Part shown: one piece after another, positions 45,444 to 53,497 of the stretch
Layout: each line of letters opens with the position of its first letter
How positions within the stretch are numbered: the first letter of the stretch is position 1
DNA from: Empedobacter falsenii
GTDB taxonomy: Bacteria; Bacteroidota; Bacteroidia; Flavobacteriales; Weeksellaceae
Reading direction: 5' to 3'
Length of the DNA stretch: 64,000 bases
Assembly: GCF_019308355.1 (NCBI RefSeq)
Contig: NZ_JAAGKM010000005.1
Coordinates: 52,235 to 116,234 of the forward strand
Made by a program: the position numbers and the translations under genes
Notes under the pieces: model-generated
Told to the model about the DNA's origin: nothing
What the model saw: the letters and a program-made list of their open reading frames with translations, nothing else
Databases searched by the model: none

Positions 45444-46028
45444 TTATTTCCACAATAATTTCAATTCAACTTTATATTTCCCAGCGTATGGTTTTGGGGT
45501 TGTTGGTTTCTCCGAAATCGAGAATTGATACACGCCACGCGCAGGTAATTCGAAAATGGTTTCTTTGCCAAAAGGACCACCTTTTATAGAATCCGCAGGT
45601 CCTTTGATGTGATTAATTCTAATATTCGCTGTAGAATCTTGTGCAGAAATTTTGATCCAAACTTTCTTTGCAGAATCTGCATTAAACGTAAACGTATTGG
45701 TTTGTCCCGCTATTTTAGTCGGTTCCGCTTTTGCTTTTGCATAACTTACTTCAAGATTCTCTGTAGTGTTATTAGCGCTTAAAGGAACAATTTTATCTGT
45801 ATTAGATATAACTTTTTGCTGAGGTTTTATCACAACTTTTTTCTGAGGAGAAGCTGTTTTTACCACTTCTTCTTTCATTACATCTTCTGTTGTTGGTTTA
45901 TCTTTTTTTACCAAATCCTTGTACGCAGAATCAACTCCAATCTTGCTTGGATAAATGGTTGGTGTAGATTTGTCTTCACAACTATAAAGCGTAATCAATG
46001 TAATAAAAGCGATAAAAGTCCATTTCAT
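45444..46028 (-). CDS. Lipoprotein, paralogue A of a tandem pair
   Basis: This 194-residue lipoprotein (MKWTFIAFITLITLYSC, Cys17) has a Lys/Pro/Thr-rich linker and a C-terminal beta domain of about 85 residues. The domain reads NIRINHIKGPADSIKGGPFG, RGVYQFSISE and PYAGKYKVELKL. The same spaced pattern occurs in the gene immediately upstream, so the two are duplicates that diverged at their N-termini. The domain looks like a small ligand-binding or pre-peptidase-type beta-sandwich. Function unknown. Confidence 0.65.
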   Translation of the reverse strand: MKWTFIAFITLITLYSCEDKSTPTIYPSKIGVDSAYKDLVKKDKPTTEDVMKEEVVKTASPQKKVVIKPQQKVISNTDKIVPLSANNTTENLEVSYAKAKAEPTKIAGQTNTFTFNADSAKKVWIKISAQDSTANIRINHIKGPADSIKGGPFGKETIFELPARGVYQFSISEKPTTPKPYAGKYKVELKLLWK

Positions 46029-46055
46029 AACAGAAAAATTCTGTTGTAAAAGTAA

Positions 46056-46535
46056 CTATTTTAACTGCAATTTCAAGGTATATTTTCCTTCAAATGGATC
46101 GCCTTGCATCAAACTTTCGCCAATTCGAATTTGATACAAACCTTTTTCGTTTAAATCGTAATTGATTTCTTGTCCAAAAGGACCATCTTTTTCATTATTT
46201 GGAGAGATAAGTTGATTAATTCTAATGTTTCCTAGTTTATCTTGAGGAATTATTTGAATAAAAACAGATGAAGAAGAATCATTTCTAAAACTAAATGTTT
46301 GTTCTTCTTTTGCTACTTTTTCAATTTCAAATTTACCTTTTCCTTGTATTAATTTCAATTCAGAATTATTCATAATCTTTGGAGAAGCAAAAGCAATTTC
46401 CTGAATAGAAGAATCTTTTTTAATTTCTTTTTGTACAGAACCTCCAATTATAAGTGATTTATTTCTTGTAATACAATAAATAAGAATAGCACCAATAGCT
46501 ATTGTGAGTATTATAATAGGATTATATTTTTTCAT
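46056..46535 (-). CDS. Membrane-anchored protein, paralogue B of a tandem pair
   Basis: This 159-residue protein has an N-terminal membrane helix (IIILTIAIGAILIYCI) instead of a lipobox. A C-terminal domain homologous to the downstream lipoprotein follows: GNIRINQLISPNNEKDGPFG, KGLYQIRIGE and PFEGKYTLKLQL. It lies 27 nt upstream of paralogue A, in the same orientation, and is probably cotranscribed. Function unknown. Confidence 0.65.
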   Translation of the reverse strand: MKKYNPIIILTIAIGAILIYCITRNKSLIIGGSVQKEIKKDSSIQEIAFASPKIMNNSELKLIQGKGKFEIEKVAKEEQTFSFRNDSSSSVFIQIIPQDKLGNIRINQLISPNNEKDGPFGQEINYDLNEKGLYQIRIGESLMQGDPFEGKYTLKLQLK

Positions 46536-46580
46536 TGTTGTAAATTTGTATTTAATTAATTACAAATTCTGAACCAAAAT

Positions 46581-47327
46581 ATGTTGTTCTACGAAAGTAT
46601 TGGAGTTGGGAAACCTATAGTTTTCTTACATGGTTTTTTGGAAAATCATAAAATATGGAATCGTTTACAGAATGATTTATTTCATCACAATCAAATTATT
46701 ACAATTGATTTACCTGGACATGGAAATTCTGAAAATTTTCAAGAGGTGAATACGATGGAAGAAATGGCAGAAAAAGTGATTGAAGTTCTGGATGAATTAA
46801 ATCTTGAAAAAGTAGCTTTTGTAGGACATTCGATGGGAGGATATGTGACGTGTGCGTTGGCTGATCTTTTTCCTGAACGAGTAGAAAATATTGTTTTGAT
46901 TAACTCCTCGACTTTACCAGATGATGAAGCGAAGAAAAATCAACGTTTGAAAGCGTGTGAAACTGCTCGTAAAAATTTCAATGCGTTGGTGAGTTTTAGT
47001 ATGCCTACTTTATTTGCAGCGCATCATCGAGATCAATTCAAAGATGAGTTGAAATTTGTAAAAGAAATTGCTTTAAAAACTCCAATTGAAGGGGTTTGTG
47101 CAGCTTTGAAAGGAATGCGAGAGCGTCCAGATCGTTCGTCGATTTTGTATGATTTCAAAGGTGGAATTTATATTATTGTTGGAATGAATGATGAAACAGT
47201 TAATCCTGAATTATTTTTAACTTTAATTCCAAATTTACCTAATATTCATTTGTACAAATTTGATGGCGGACACATGGCTTTTATAGAAAATTATGACGAA
47301 GTTTTATCGATTTTGAAATCAATTTAG
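46581..47327 (+). CDS. Alpha/beta hydrolase
   Basis: This 248-residue hydrolase has an oxyanion-hole region IVFLHGFLENHKIW, the nucleophile elbow GHSMGG with Ser84, an acid-loop IVGMNDETVNPELF and a catalytic histidine in DGGHMAFIEN. It has no signal peptide, so it is cytoplasmic. Substrate unknown; esterase-like members of this class are often mis-annotated as peptidases or BioH. It converges with tadA and overlaps it by 4 nt. Confidence 0.92.
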   Translation: MLFYESIGVGKPIVFLHGFLENHKIWNRLQNDLFHHNQIITIDLPGHGNSENFQEVNTMEEMAEKVIEVLDELNLEKVAFVGHSMGGYVTCALADLFPERVENIVLINSSTLPDDEAKKNQRLKACETARKNFNALVSFSMPTLFAAHHRDQFKDELKFVKEIALKTPIEGVCAALKGMRERPDRSSILYDFKGGIYIIVGMNDETVNPELFLTLIPNLPNIHLYKFDGGHMAFIENYDEVLSILKSI

Positions 47328-47764
47328 CGCTTACGTTGGAAAAATTCTTTCATCAATTGACCGCATTTCTCTTCCATAATTCCCGAAACAATTTCAGTTT
47401 TTGGATGTAATTCGCCAATTTTTGCTTTAAAACCGCGTTTTTCATCCGAAGCACCATAAACCACTTTCGAGATTTGGCTCCAATACAATGCTCCGCCGCA
47501 CATCACACAAGGTTCTAAGGTTACATACAATGTGCAATCTTGTAAGTACTTTCCACCTAAATAATTTGCTGCAGACGTAATGGCTTGCATTTCTGCGTGC
47601 GCTGTAACATCAGTCAATGTTTCCGTTAGATTATGTGCTTTCGCGATAATTTTGTTGTTGCAAACAATCACAGCTCCAACTGGAATTTCGTCTCGCTCGA
47701 AAGCTGTAACCGCTTCGTTAAAGGCGATTCGCATAAAATATTCGTCTGTAAAAAGATTTTCCAT
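47324..47764 (-). CDS. tadA: tRNA-adenosine deaminase TadA (nucleoside deaminase)
   Basis: The 146-residue zinc deaminase starts at the ATG at 47764, chosen because a TATTTTTG box sits 17 nt upstream; a longer frame would begin beyond the promoter. Zinc ligands and the proton shuttle are His56 and Glu58 (TAHAEMQAI) and Cys86 and Cys89 (PCVMCGGALYW). It is the A34-to-inosine deaminase of tRNA-Arg(ACG) by family. Guanine or cytosine deaminase activity cannot be fully excluded. Confidence 0.9.
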   Translation of the reverse strand: MENLFTDEYFMRIAFNEAVTAFERDEIPVGAVIVCNNKIIAKAHNLTETLTDVTAHAEMQAITSAANYLGGKYLQDCTLYVTLEPCVMCGGALYWSQISKVVYGASDEKRGFKAKIGELHPKTEIVSGIMEEKCGQLMKEFFQRKR

Positions 47765-47781
47765 TTCTATAAAATTTAAGG

Positions 47782-47789
47782 CAAAAATA
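47782..47789 (-). promoter_or_regulatory. TAnnTTTG -7 box of tadA
   Basis: TATTTTTG on the minus strand, 17 nt before the tadA ATG. Confidence 0.5.
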
Positions 47790-47813
47790 ATCATTTCCAA
47801 ATTGGATATTCGA

Positions 47814-47821
47814 TACATTTG
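47814..47821 (+). promoter_or_regulatory. TAnnTTTG -7 box of the EamA permease gene
   Basis: TACATTTG on the plus strand ends 20 nt before the ATG at 47842, divergent from the tadA promoter. Confidence 0.55.
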
Positions 47822-47841
47822 TACAAATTGATGCCTCTTTT

Positions 47842-48747
47842 ATGAATCAATCAAAATATATCATTGCAGCCATTATAACCTACTTTATGTGGGGATTTTT
47901 TAGTTTCGGATTGAAACCGATCGCCGGTTATCCACCTTTGGATATTCTATTTTTTAGATTGTACGTTTCGGTTTTCTTTTTAGTGGTAATTAATCTTGGA
48001 TTTCGACGCAATAAGATGAAAGCTGATTTTGATTTATTCAAATCATTTGATAAAAAGAAACAGAAAAAATTAGGAAGTTTAATTGTTGGCGGATCGTTGA
48101 TTTTGATGACAAATTGGTTGATGTTTATTATTGTCATGAATCATATTAGTGTGCAAGCCGCGTCGCTATCGTACTTGGTTTGTCCGATTATTACAACCGT
48201 TTTGGCTTTCATTATTCTGAAAGAACATTTAACCAAAATAAAATGGATAGCAGTTGGTATTAGTCTTTTAGCATGTTTGGTTCTTTCTATAGGTCATTTG
48301 ATTGACTTGATTTATAGTTTGATTGTTGCGTGTACATTTGCGCTGTATATCATCATTCAGAGAAGTTTGAATGTTTTTGATAGTTTTAATTTGTTGATGA
48401 CGCAATTATTAATTGTAGCTATTCTGATGTTACCATTGGTTTTTATTTTTTCAGGACCGATTCCGACCGAAACAATTTTCTATCAATGTATTATGATGAT
48501 TGTAGTTTTGTTCACCATTATTCCTATGTTCTTAAACAATTTTGCTTTAAAAGGAATTGATTCTTCAACCGTTGGAATTTTAATTTATTTGAATCCAATT
48601 ATGAATTTTGTTTTGGCAATTTTCTATTATAAAGAAGCCGTTTCGTCAATGCAAATGATCGGTTATAGTTTGATTTTACTCGCGATTGTAGTATTTAATT
48701 CGCAAACAATTTTCAAATTAAAAAACATAAAAAAATCTGAAGTTTAA
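47842..48747 (+). CDS. EamA-family permease, RarD-like
   Basis: This 301-residue drug/metabolite transporter superfamily protein has about ten membrane helices in two EamA repeats. It begins YIIAAIITYFMWGFFSFGLKP, the tryptophan-bearing first helix typical of RarD. Each half has the conserved prolines and the terminal helix with YKE before it (FYYKEAVSSMQMIGYSLILLA). Substrate unknown. The stop codon lies inside the terminator hairpin at 48730. Confidence 0.9.
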   Translation: MNQSKYIIAAIITYFMWGFFSFGLKPIAGYPPLDILFFRLYVSVFFLVVINLGFRRNKMKADFDLFKSFDKKKQKKLGSLIVGGSLILMTNWLMFIIVMNHISVQAASLSYLVCPIITTVLAFIILKEHLTKIKWIAVGISLLACLVLSIGHLIDLIYSLIVACTFALYIIIQRSLNVFDSFNLLMTQLLIVAILMLPLVFIFSGPIPTETIFYQCIMMIVVLFTIIPMFLNNFALKGIDSSTVGILIYLNPIMNFVLAIFYYKEAVSSMQMIGYSLILLAIVVFNSQTIFKLKNIKKSEV

Positions 48748-48762
48748 TCTTCAGATTTTTTT
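48730..48762. terminator. Bidirectional terminator overlapping the permease stop codon
   Basis: AAAAATCTGAAG / CTTCAGATTTTT around a TTTAAT loop; the TAA stop is in the loop. Confidence 0.85.
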
Positions 48763-48783
48763 ATGTTGATTTTTCAGGAAATA

Positions 48784-49869
48784 TTATTTGATGTAAACAG
48801 AGTTTGGTCCAATTCCAGTTGTGATTTCGTTTTGTAAGGCACCTGCTGCATTATAAATTAACAAACTCCCTGCACTAGCAAAGTCTTTTGCATCTAAAAC
48901 ATAGATTGAATTATTTTTAACTTCTAATCCATAAATATATATTGCAGTAGATTTGAATAATCTTGTTGTTGGTAAAGAAGCTGCATTAATAGACATTTTA
49001 TAAATATCTTTATTTAATGAGTAATACAAATATCCTTGATCTTCAATCAAAAAATCAGGATGTTCAGTTTTGTCAAAAGGCATTATTGTTGAAACATTAT
49101 TTGTTAAATTAATGCGAGTTAAAGCTCCACCAATTGTATTAACTCCTCCATTCCAATCAATAATTCCTTGAGAAAGCACAAATAAGTTACTTCCTACTTT
49201 TACCATATCTGTCGGTGAATCTCCTACTGGATAATTAGTTTTTATAGAGGTATCTAAATCAATAGCATCTACAGATTTACCAAAAATCCCATTTCTTCCA
49301 CTTGCTTCGTATGCAACATATAGTTTATTGTTGTCAACAATAATGTGACCAGGTCCCTCAGAAACACTTATTTTCTTCACAAATTTATTGTCAGACAAAT
49401 TATAAATAGCTATATAATCATCATTCGGGTTTTGTGAATCTCCCCAGTTAGAAACATAAAAATATTTATTATCCGTAACAATATATCTCGGGTTAAGAAT
49501 ATTATCTGTAACAGTTGCTATACTTTTAAAATTTGTATTATCAACAATTTCAACTTTATTAGAATTATTTACCACAACATAGGCTTTATTTCCTTTAATA
49601 ACCATATTTTGAGCAACATCTCCTAAATTTCTTGAATTCGCTTTTTTGAAAATTTCTTGAACAGGATTTTTATCTCCCACTACAGTACTTGGATCATAAT
49701 ACGTAATATCAGCATTTCCTGCTTGAAATTTTCCTTCATTCAAAATAAAAATTCCTTTTGAATAGTTTCCATTTTCTGGATCATTTTTTACACTATCATC
49801 ATCATTAGAACATGATTGTAAAAAAATTCCTGCTAAAGCTATAAGCGCAATAGATTTAAATTTAGTCAT
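48784..49869 (-). CDS. Surface beta-propeller lipoprotein (YncE/BtuG-like) of the B12 operon
   Basis: This 361-residue lipoprotein (MTKFKSIALIALAGIFLQSC, Cys20) is followed by an acidic spacer DDDSVKNDPENG typical of surface-exported lipoproteins. A seven-bladed-type propeller has repeats such as KAYVVVNNSNKVEIVDN, KYFYVSNWGD and KLYVAYEAS. It lies 4 nt after btuB under a cobalamin riboswitch. In Bacteroides, BtuG is a propeller lipoprotein that binds cobalamin at the surface and partners BtuB; by position and fold this protein is a good candidate for that role, but homology to BtuG itself is not shown. Confidence 0.85.
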   Translation of the reverse strand: MTKFKSIALIALAGIFLQSCSNDDDSVKNDPENGNYSKGIFILNEGKFQAGNADITYYDPSTVVGDKNPVQEIFKKANSRNLGDVAQNMVIKGNKAYVVVNNSNKVEIVDNTNFKSIATVTDNILNPRYIVTDNKYFYVSNWGDSQNPNDDYIAIYNLSDNKFVKKISVSEGPGHIIVDNNKLYVAYEASGRNGIFGKSVDAIDLDTSIKTNYPVGDSPTDMVKVGSNLFVLSQGIIDWNGGVNTIGGALTRINLTNNVSTIMPFDKTEHPDFLIEDQGYLYYSLNKDIYKMSINAASLPTTRLFKSTAIYIYGLEVKNNSIYVLDAKDFASAGSLLIYNAAGALQNEITTGIGPNSVYIK

Positions 49870-49873
49870 AGTT

Positions 49874-51682
49874 TTAAAATTTTATTTGTAATTGTATATT
49901 ATAATTTGTGCCAGGTTGCCAACGATTTTCTTGCGTTTGATATTCTTGGTTAAACACATTATTCACTCTCATAGAAATGCTATAAAGTGGTGAAATTGTA
50001 TAATTTAAACCAAAATTCATTAGCCAAAATCCATCAAGTGTTCTTTCTTCTTGCGAATCGGTAAAAACTTTACTTGTATAAATGTTTTGTACAAAAGCAG
50101 ATAAACGTTTGTAAGTGTATTGTGCGCTCGCCGTCCATTTATGATTTGGGGAATACATCAGTTCCTTATTTTTAAATTTATCTTTTGTTTTGGTGTATGC
50201 ATAAGTTGTATTGAAACTAAATGCATTCCATTTGTAGTTTCCAATCATTTCAAAACCATAGGTTTCAGTTTTGTTGATGTTCACAGGAACCCAATAAGAA
50301 CTGTTTTGCGAACTCGGAATCCATTGAATCATATCACTCAACTTATTATAAAAAATATTGGTTTGAATGTTTAAATTTTTGTTGATAAAATCATTTCCAA
50401 GTTCAAATTGATAAGCTGATTCTGATTTCAAGTCCGGATTTCCACCAGTTTTCCAAAATAAATCATTGTACGTTGGATTTCTGAAATTTTTCGAAACATT
50501 TCCTCTTAATTGATACGAATGAATCGGACGATAATTAAAACCCAATGAATAAATAAATGGATTTTGGTACGTATCAGAAAAATCTTGACGAATACTCGCT
50601 TCGTATTCCAAAACATCTGATAATTTATGCTTCGCGATTAAGGCAAAATTGATTGAGTTTTGATCGCTTTTAGTCAAATTATTTCCACTTCCTTGATTAT
50701 AATTAGCTTCAGATAAAAGCGAAAGCTCGAAATTATTGGTCAATTGATGATTCAGATAATATTTTAAAATATAGTTATCAACCTGTAAATCGTCCGAATA
50801 AGATTTGTGAATATTGTTGAAATAACTGCTTTCTTCTCGTATATAAGCTAATTTTAACTGCGATTGCCACTTTTCATTTGGATTGAAATTCCATTCTGTC
50901 ATCAAACGATAATCCTTATTTTCGTACCCAGAAGGCGTTGAACCAATGTCAACTAAAGGAAATTCGCGCTTCCCAAAATTGATCATTGAATAAAGTTTCA
51001 ATTCGTTTTCAGGATTAATTTTATAGCCAAAATTTCCATTAATTGTATTGAAATAATATTTTCCGTTCAAATTCTTCTTCATGTGATTCGGAATTTTATA
51101 ATCATTATCAGATTGATTTCGTTCGTAATCGATTGAAGAACTAAATTTTTCTGTACTATATTTCAATTGATATTTTCCCGACCATGTATCGTAACTTCCG
51201 TATCCTAAATTTATTTTTTGCTGTAAACCTTTGTCATACTCAAATTTATTCAACAAATGAATTGTACCGCCGATAGAACCTGTTCCATACGCAATACTTC
51301 CGCCTCCTGGTTTCACTAAAATTCCGTCAAACGAATTACTTGCAAATAAATTAAAATCCGTTTGTCCTGTTGTTTGCGAATTGACATTTATTCCGTTCCA
51401 AATTACCGCTGTATGCGAAGCTAAAGTTCCACGAAACGAAGGCGAAGAAACCATTCCTCGTCCATTTTCTTTAAAATAAATTGGCGTTTGCGCTTGTAAA
51501 ACTTGCGTCAGTTGATTAGGATTTTGCTCTAAAATACTATCATTAAGTTTGATAATACTTTGAGATTTGTAATGATTTTTAAGAAAAGCATCGTTCAAAA
51601 TCAAAGGTTTCAAATTGATGGTATCCGTCTGTGCAAAAGCAATTCCAGCGATAAGATTAAAACAAAGAAAAAGTTTTTTCAT
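49874..51682 (-). CDS. btuB: TonB-dependent vitamin B12 receptor BtuB
   Basis: This 602-residue outer-membrane receptor has a signal peptide (MKKLFLCFNLIAGIAFA), a plug domain with SPSFRGTLASHTAVIWNGINVN and GGSIAYGTGSIGGTIHLLN, and a beta-barrel ending in the aromatic FNIQLQIKF-type terminus. The plug order and length are those of BtuB, not of SusC. A cobalamin riboswitch lies in the leader, at 51733-51848, which supports B12 as the ligand and predicts repression by cobalamin. It is followed by the propeller lipoprotein. Confidence 0.93.
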   Translation of the reverse strand: MKKLFLCFNLIAGIAFAQTDTINLKPLILNDAFLKNHYKSQSIIKLNDSILEQNPNQLTQVLQAQTPIYFKENGRGMVSSPSFRGTLASHTAVIWNGINVNSQTTGQTDFNLFASNSFDGILVKPGGGSIAYGTGSIGGTIHLLNKFEYDKGLQQKINLGYGSYDTWSGKYQLKYSTEKFSSSIDYERNQSDNDYKIPNHMKKNLNGKYYFNTINGNFGYKINPENELKLYSMINFGKREFPLVDIGSTPSGYENKDYRLMTEWNFNPNEKWQSQLKLAYIREESSYFNNIHKSYSDDLQVDNYILKYYLNHQLTNNFELSLLSEANYNQGSGNNLTKSDQNSINFALIAKHKLSDVLEYEASIRQDFSDTYQNPFIYSLGFNYRPIHSYQLRGNVSKNFRNPTYNDLFWKTGGNPDLKSESAYQFELGNDFINKNLNIQTNIFYNKLSDMIQWIPSSQNSSYWVPVNINKTETYGFEMIGNYKWNAFSFNTTYAYTKTKDKFKNKELMYSPNHKWTASAQYTYKRLSAFVQNIYTSKVFTDSQEERTLDGFWLMNFGLNYTISPLYSISMRVNNVFNQEYQTQENRWQPGTNYNIQLQIKF

Positions 51683-51732
51683 ATTAAAATCTGTTTTTCC
51701 TCCGAAAACATTTTCTATTAATTTGTTAGCAA

Positions 51733-51848
51733 TGGCAGGTTTCCTGACTTATTCTTTTACAAAAAGTATGTTAGAATTTACAGTTGCGGGGACAGTTTTG
51801 GAATTGAACCAAATTCCCTTTTAACTCACTCGTTGAGCACCATTTTAT
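51733..51848 (-). promoter_or_regulatory. Cobalamin riboswitch of btuB
   Basis: Read on the minus strand, the leader holds GTGCTCAAC, AAAAGGGAA, GGTTCAATTCC, the core ACTGTCCCCGCAACTGTAA and the B12 box GTCAGGAAACCTGCC in the order of the adenosylcobalamin-riboswitch consensus. A TACATTTG promoter box abuts its 5' edge at 51850. The distance to the btuB ATG is about 50 nt. The rest of the gap 51860-52033 shows no gene. Confidence 0.92.
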
Positions 51849-51849
51849 G

Positions 51850-51857
51850 CAAATGTA
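51850..51857 (-). promoter_or_regulatory. TAnnTTTG -7 box of the btuB leader
   Basis: TACATTTG on the minus strand, so transcription starts at the riboswitch 5' end. Confidence 0.65.
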
Positions 51858-52033
51858 AAGAAAAGCAATTGATTTTATAAAAAGTAGATTGTTAAATCGT
51901 TAGCCTTAAATTAAGATCAGATTTATTTTATTTGTACAGTATTCAAAATCATTATATCTAGTGATTTTTAAGAATGATGGACAAATTAAATTTGTAACCA
52001 ACAAAAACAATTATTATTTAAACTTTAAAAACG

Positions 52034-52285
52034 ATGGAAAACAATCAGCCGTACAAATCAGAGAAAAAAATCATTGCTGGAATTTTAGGAATTTTAGTAG
52101 GATATTTAGGAATTCATAAATTCTATTTAGGATATACAAAAGAAGGAGTTATTCAAATTATTGCCACTTTTGTAACATTTGGATTTGCTGGACTTATTGG
52201 ATTTATTGAAGGGATTATTTATTTGACTAAATCTGACGAAGAGTTTGATAAAACATATGTAGAAGGTCACAAAGGCTGGTTCTAA
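52034..52285 (+). CDS. TM2-domain membrane protein
   Basis: The 83-residue protein has the TM2 pattern: IIAGILGILVGYLGIHKFYLG, a GxxHxFYLG turn, then a second helix ending GLIGFIEGIIYL and a charged tail. TM2 proteins are small two-helix membrane proteins without an agreed function in bacteria. It is monocistronic, with a terminator at 52320. Confidence 0.9.
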   Translation: MENNQPYKSEKKIIAGILGILVGYLGIHKFYLGYTKEGVIQIIATFVTFGFAGLIGFIEGIIYLTKSDEEFDKTYVEGHKGWF

Positions 52286-52319
52286 AATAGAGATTACATT
52301 CTTTTTTAAATATTTTTCG

Positions 52320-52357
52320 ATCCCAAAATAACTTTAGATTATTTTGGGATTTTTTTA
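52320..52357 (+). terminator. Terminator after the TM2 gene
   Basis: ATCCCAAAATAA / TTATTTTGGGAT perfect 12-bp stem followed by seven T residues. Confidence 0.85.
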
Positions 52358-52396
52358 TTGAATGAATTCGTTTTAAATAATTCGCAAGTTTTTTAT

Positions 52397-52404
52397 TACA
52401 TTTG
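52397..52404 (+). promoter_or_regulatory. TAnnTTTG -7 box of pdhB
   Basis: TACATTTG lies 39 nt before the ATG at 52444, leaving a normal-length leader. Confidence 0.6.
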
Positions 52405-52443
52405 CTTTAGGAAAAAATATAATAAAGAACGAAATCGCATAAA

Positions 52444-53421
52444 ATGGCTATAAAAACATTTAGAGAAGTAATCGCAGAGGCAATGAGTGAAGAAATGCGT
52501 CGCGATGAATCTATATTTTTAATTGGAGAAGAAGTAGCAGAATACAACGGAGCGTACAAAGCTTCGAAAGGAATGTTAGACGAATTTGGAGCAGAACGTG
52601 TAATTGATGCGCCAATCGCAGAGGCTGGTTTTTCTGGAATCGCAATTGGATCTACAATGACGGGATGTCGTCCAATCGTAGAATATATGACATTCAACTT
52701 CTCATTAGTGTCTATTGACCAAATTATCAATAACGCTGCAAAAATTTATCAAATGTCAGGAGGACAATTCAACTGTCCAATTGTATTTAGAGGACCTACT
52801 GCTTCTGCAGGACAATTAGGTGCAACACACTCACAAGCTTTTGAGAATTGGTATGCAAATGTACCAGGTCTTAAAGTAATTGTTCCTTCAAACCCTTATG
52901 ATGCAAAAGGTTTATTAAAATCTGCAATTCGTGATAACGATCCAGTAATTTTCATGGAATCTGAACAGATGTATGGAGATAAAATGGAAATGCCAGATGA
53001 AGAATACACAATCGAAATTGGTAAAGCAGAAATCAAACGTGAAGGTACAGATGTAACGTTAGTTTCTTTCGGGAAAATCATTAAGCAAGCTTACATCGCT
53101 GCTGATGAATTAGCAAAAGAAGGAATTTCTGTAGAAGTAATTGACTTACGTACAGTTCGTCCATTAGATTATGATACAATTTTCAAATCTGTTAAAAAAA
53201 CAAATCGTTTGGTAGTTTTAGAAGAAGCTTGGCCTTTCGCTTCAGTTGCTTCAGAAATTACATATATGGTTCAACAAAAAGCATTCGATTATTTAGATGC
53301 ACCAATCAAACGTATCACAACAAAAGATACATCAGCGCCTTATGCTCCAAACTTGTATGAGACTTGGATTCCTAATGCAAAAGATGTAGTTGAAGCTTTA
53401 AAAGCTGTGATGTATAAATAA
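52444..53421 (+). CDS. pdhB: Pyruvate dehydrogenase E1 component, beta subunit
   Basis: This 325-residue transketolase-like beta subunit works with the E1 alpha subunit (not in the window) to decarboxylate pyruvate. Motifs: LIGEEVAEYNGAYKASKGML, RVIDAPIAEAGFSGIAIG, FRGPTASAGQLGATHSQAFE, and the C-terminal LEEAWPFASVASEITY. The first-half residues match PdhB rather than branched-chain BkdB, though family overlap leaves a small doubt. It stands alone with promoter and terminator, so the subunits are not in one operon here. Confidence 0.93.
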   Translation: MAIKTFREVIAEAMSEEMRRDESIFLIGEEVAEYNGAYKASKGMLDEFGAERVIDAPIAEAGFSGIAIGSTMTGCRPIVEYMTFNFSLVSIDQIINNAAKIYQMSGGQFNCPIVFRGPTASAGQLGATHSQAFENWYANVPGLKVIVPSNPYDAKGLLKSAIRDNDPVIFMESEQMYGDKMEMPDEEYTIEIGKAEIKREGTDVTLVSFGKIIKQAYIAADELAKEGISVEVIDLRTVRPLDYDTIFKSVKKTNRLVVLEEAWPFASVASEITYMVQQKAFDYLDAPIKRITTKDTSAPYAPNLYETWIPNAKDVVEALKAVMYK

Positions 53422-53445
53422 TTAAGATTTATAAACTATATTTGT

Positions 53446-53481
53446 AAAGTCTAGCATACATTTTGCTAGACTTTATTTTTT
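53446..53481 (+). terminator. Terminator after pdhB
   Basis: AAAGTCTAGCA / TGCTAGACTTT stem followed by a T-run. A TATATTTG box (53437-53444) abuts it on the left, so a promoter for the next gene could start inside the hairpin. Confidence 0.8.
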
Positions 53482-53497
53482 TAAACAGATCTTATTG

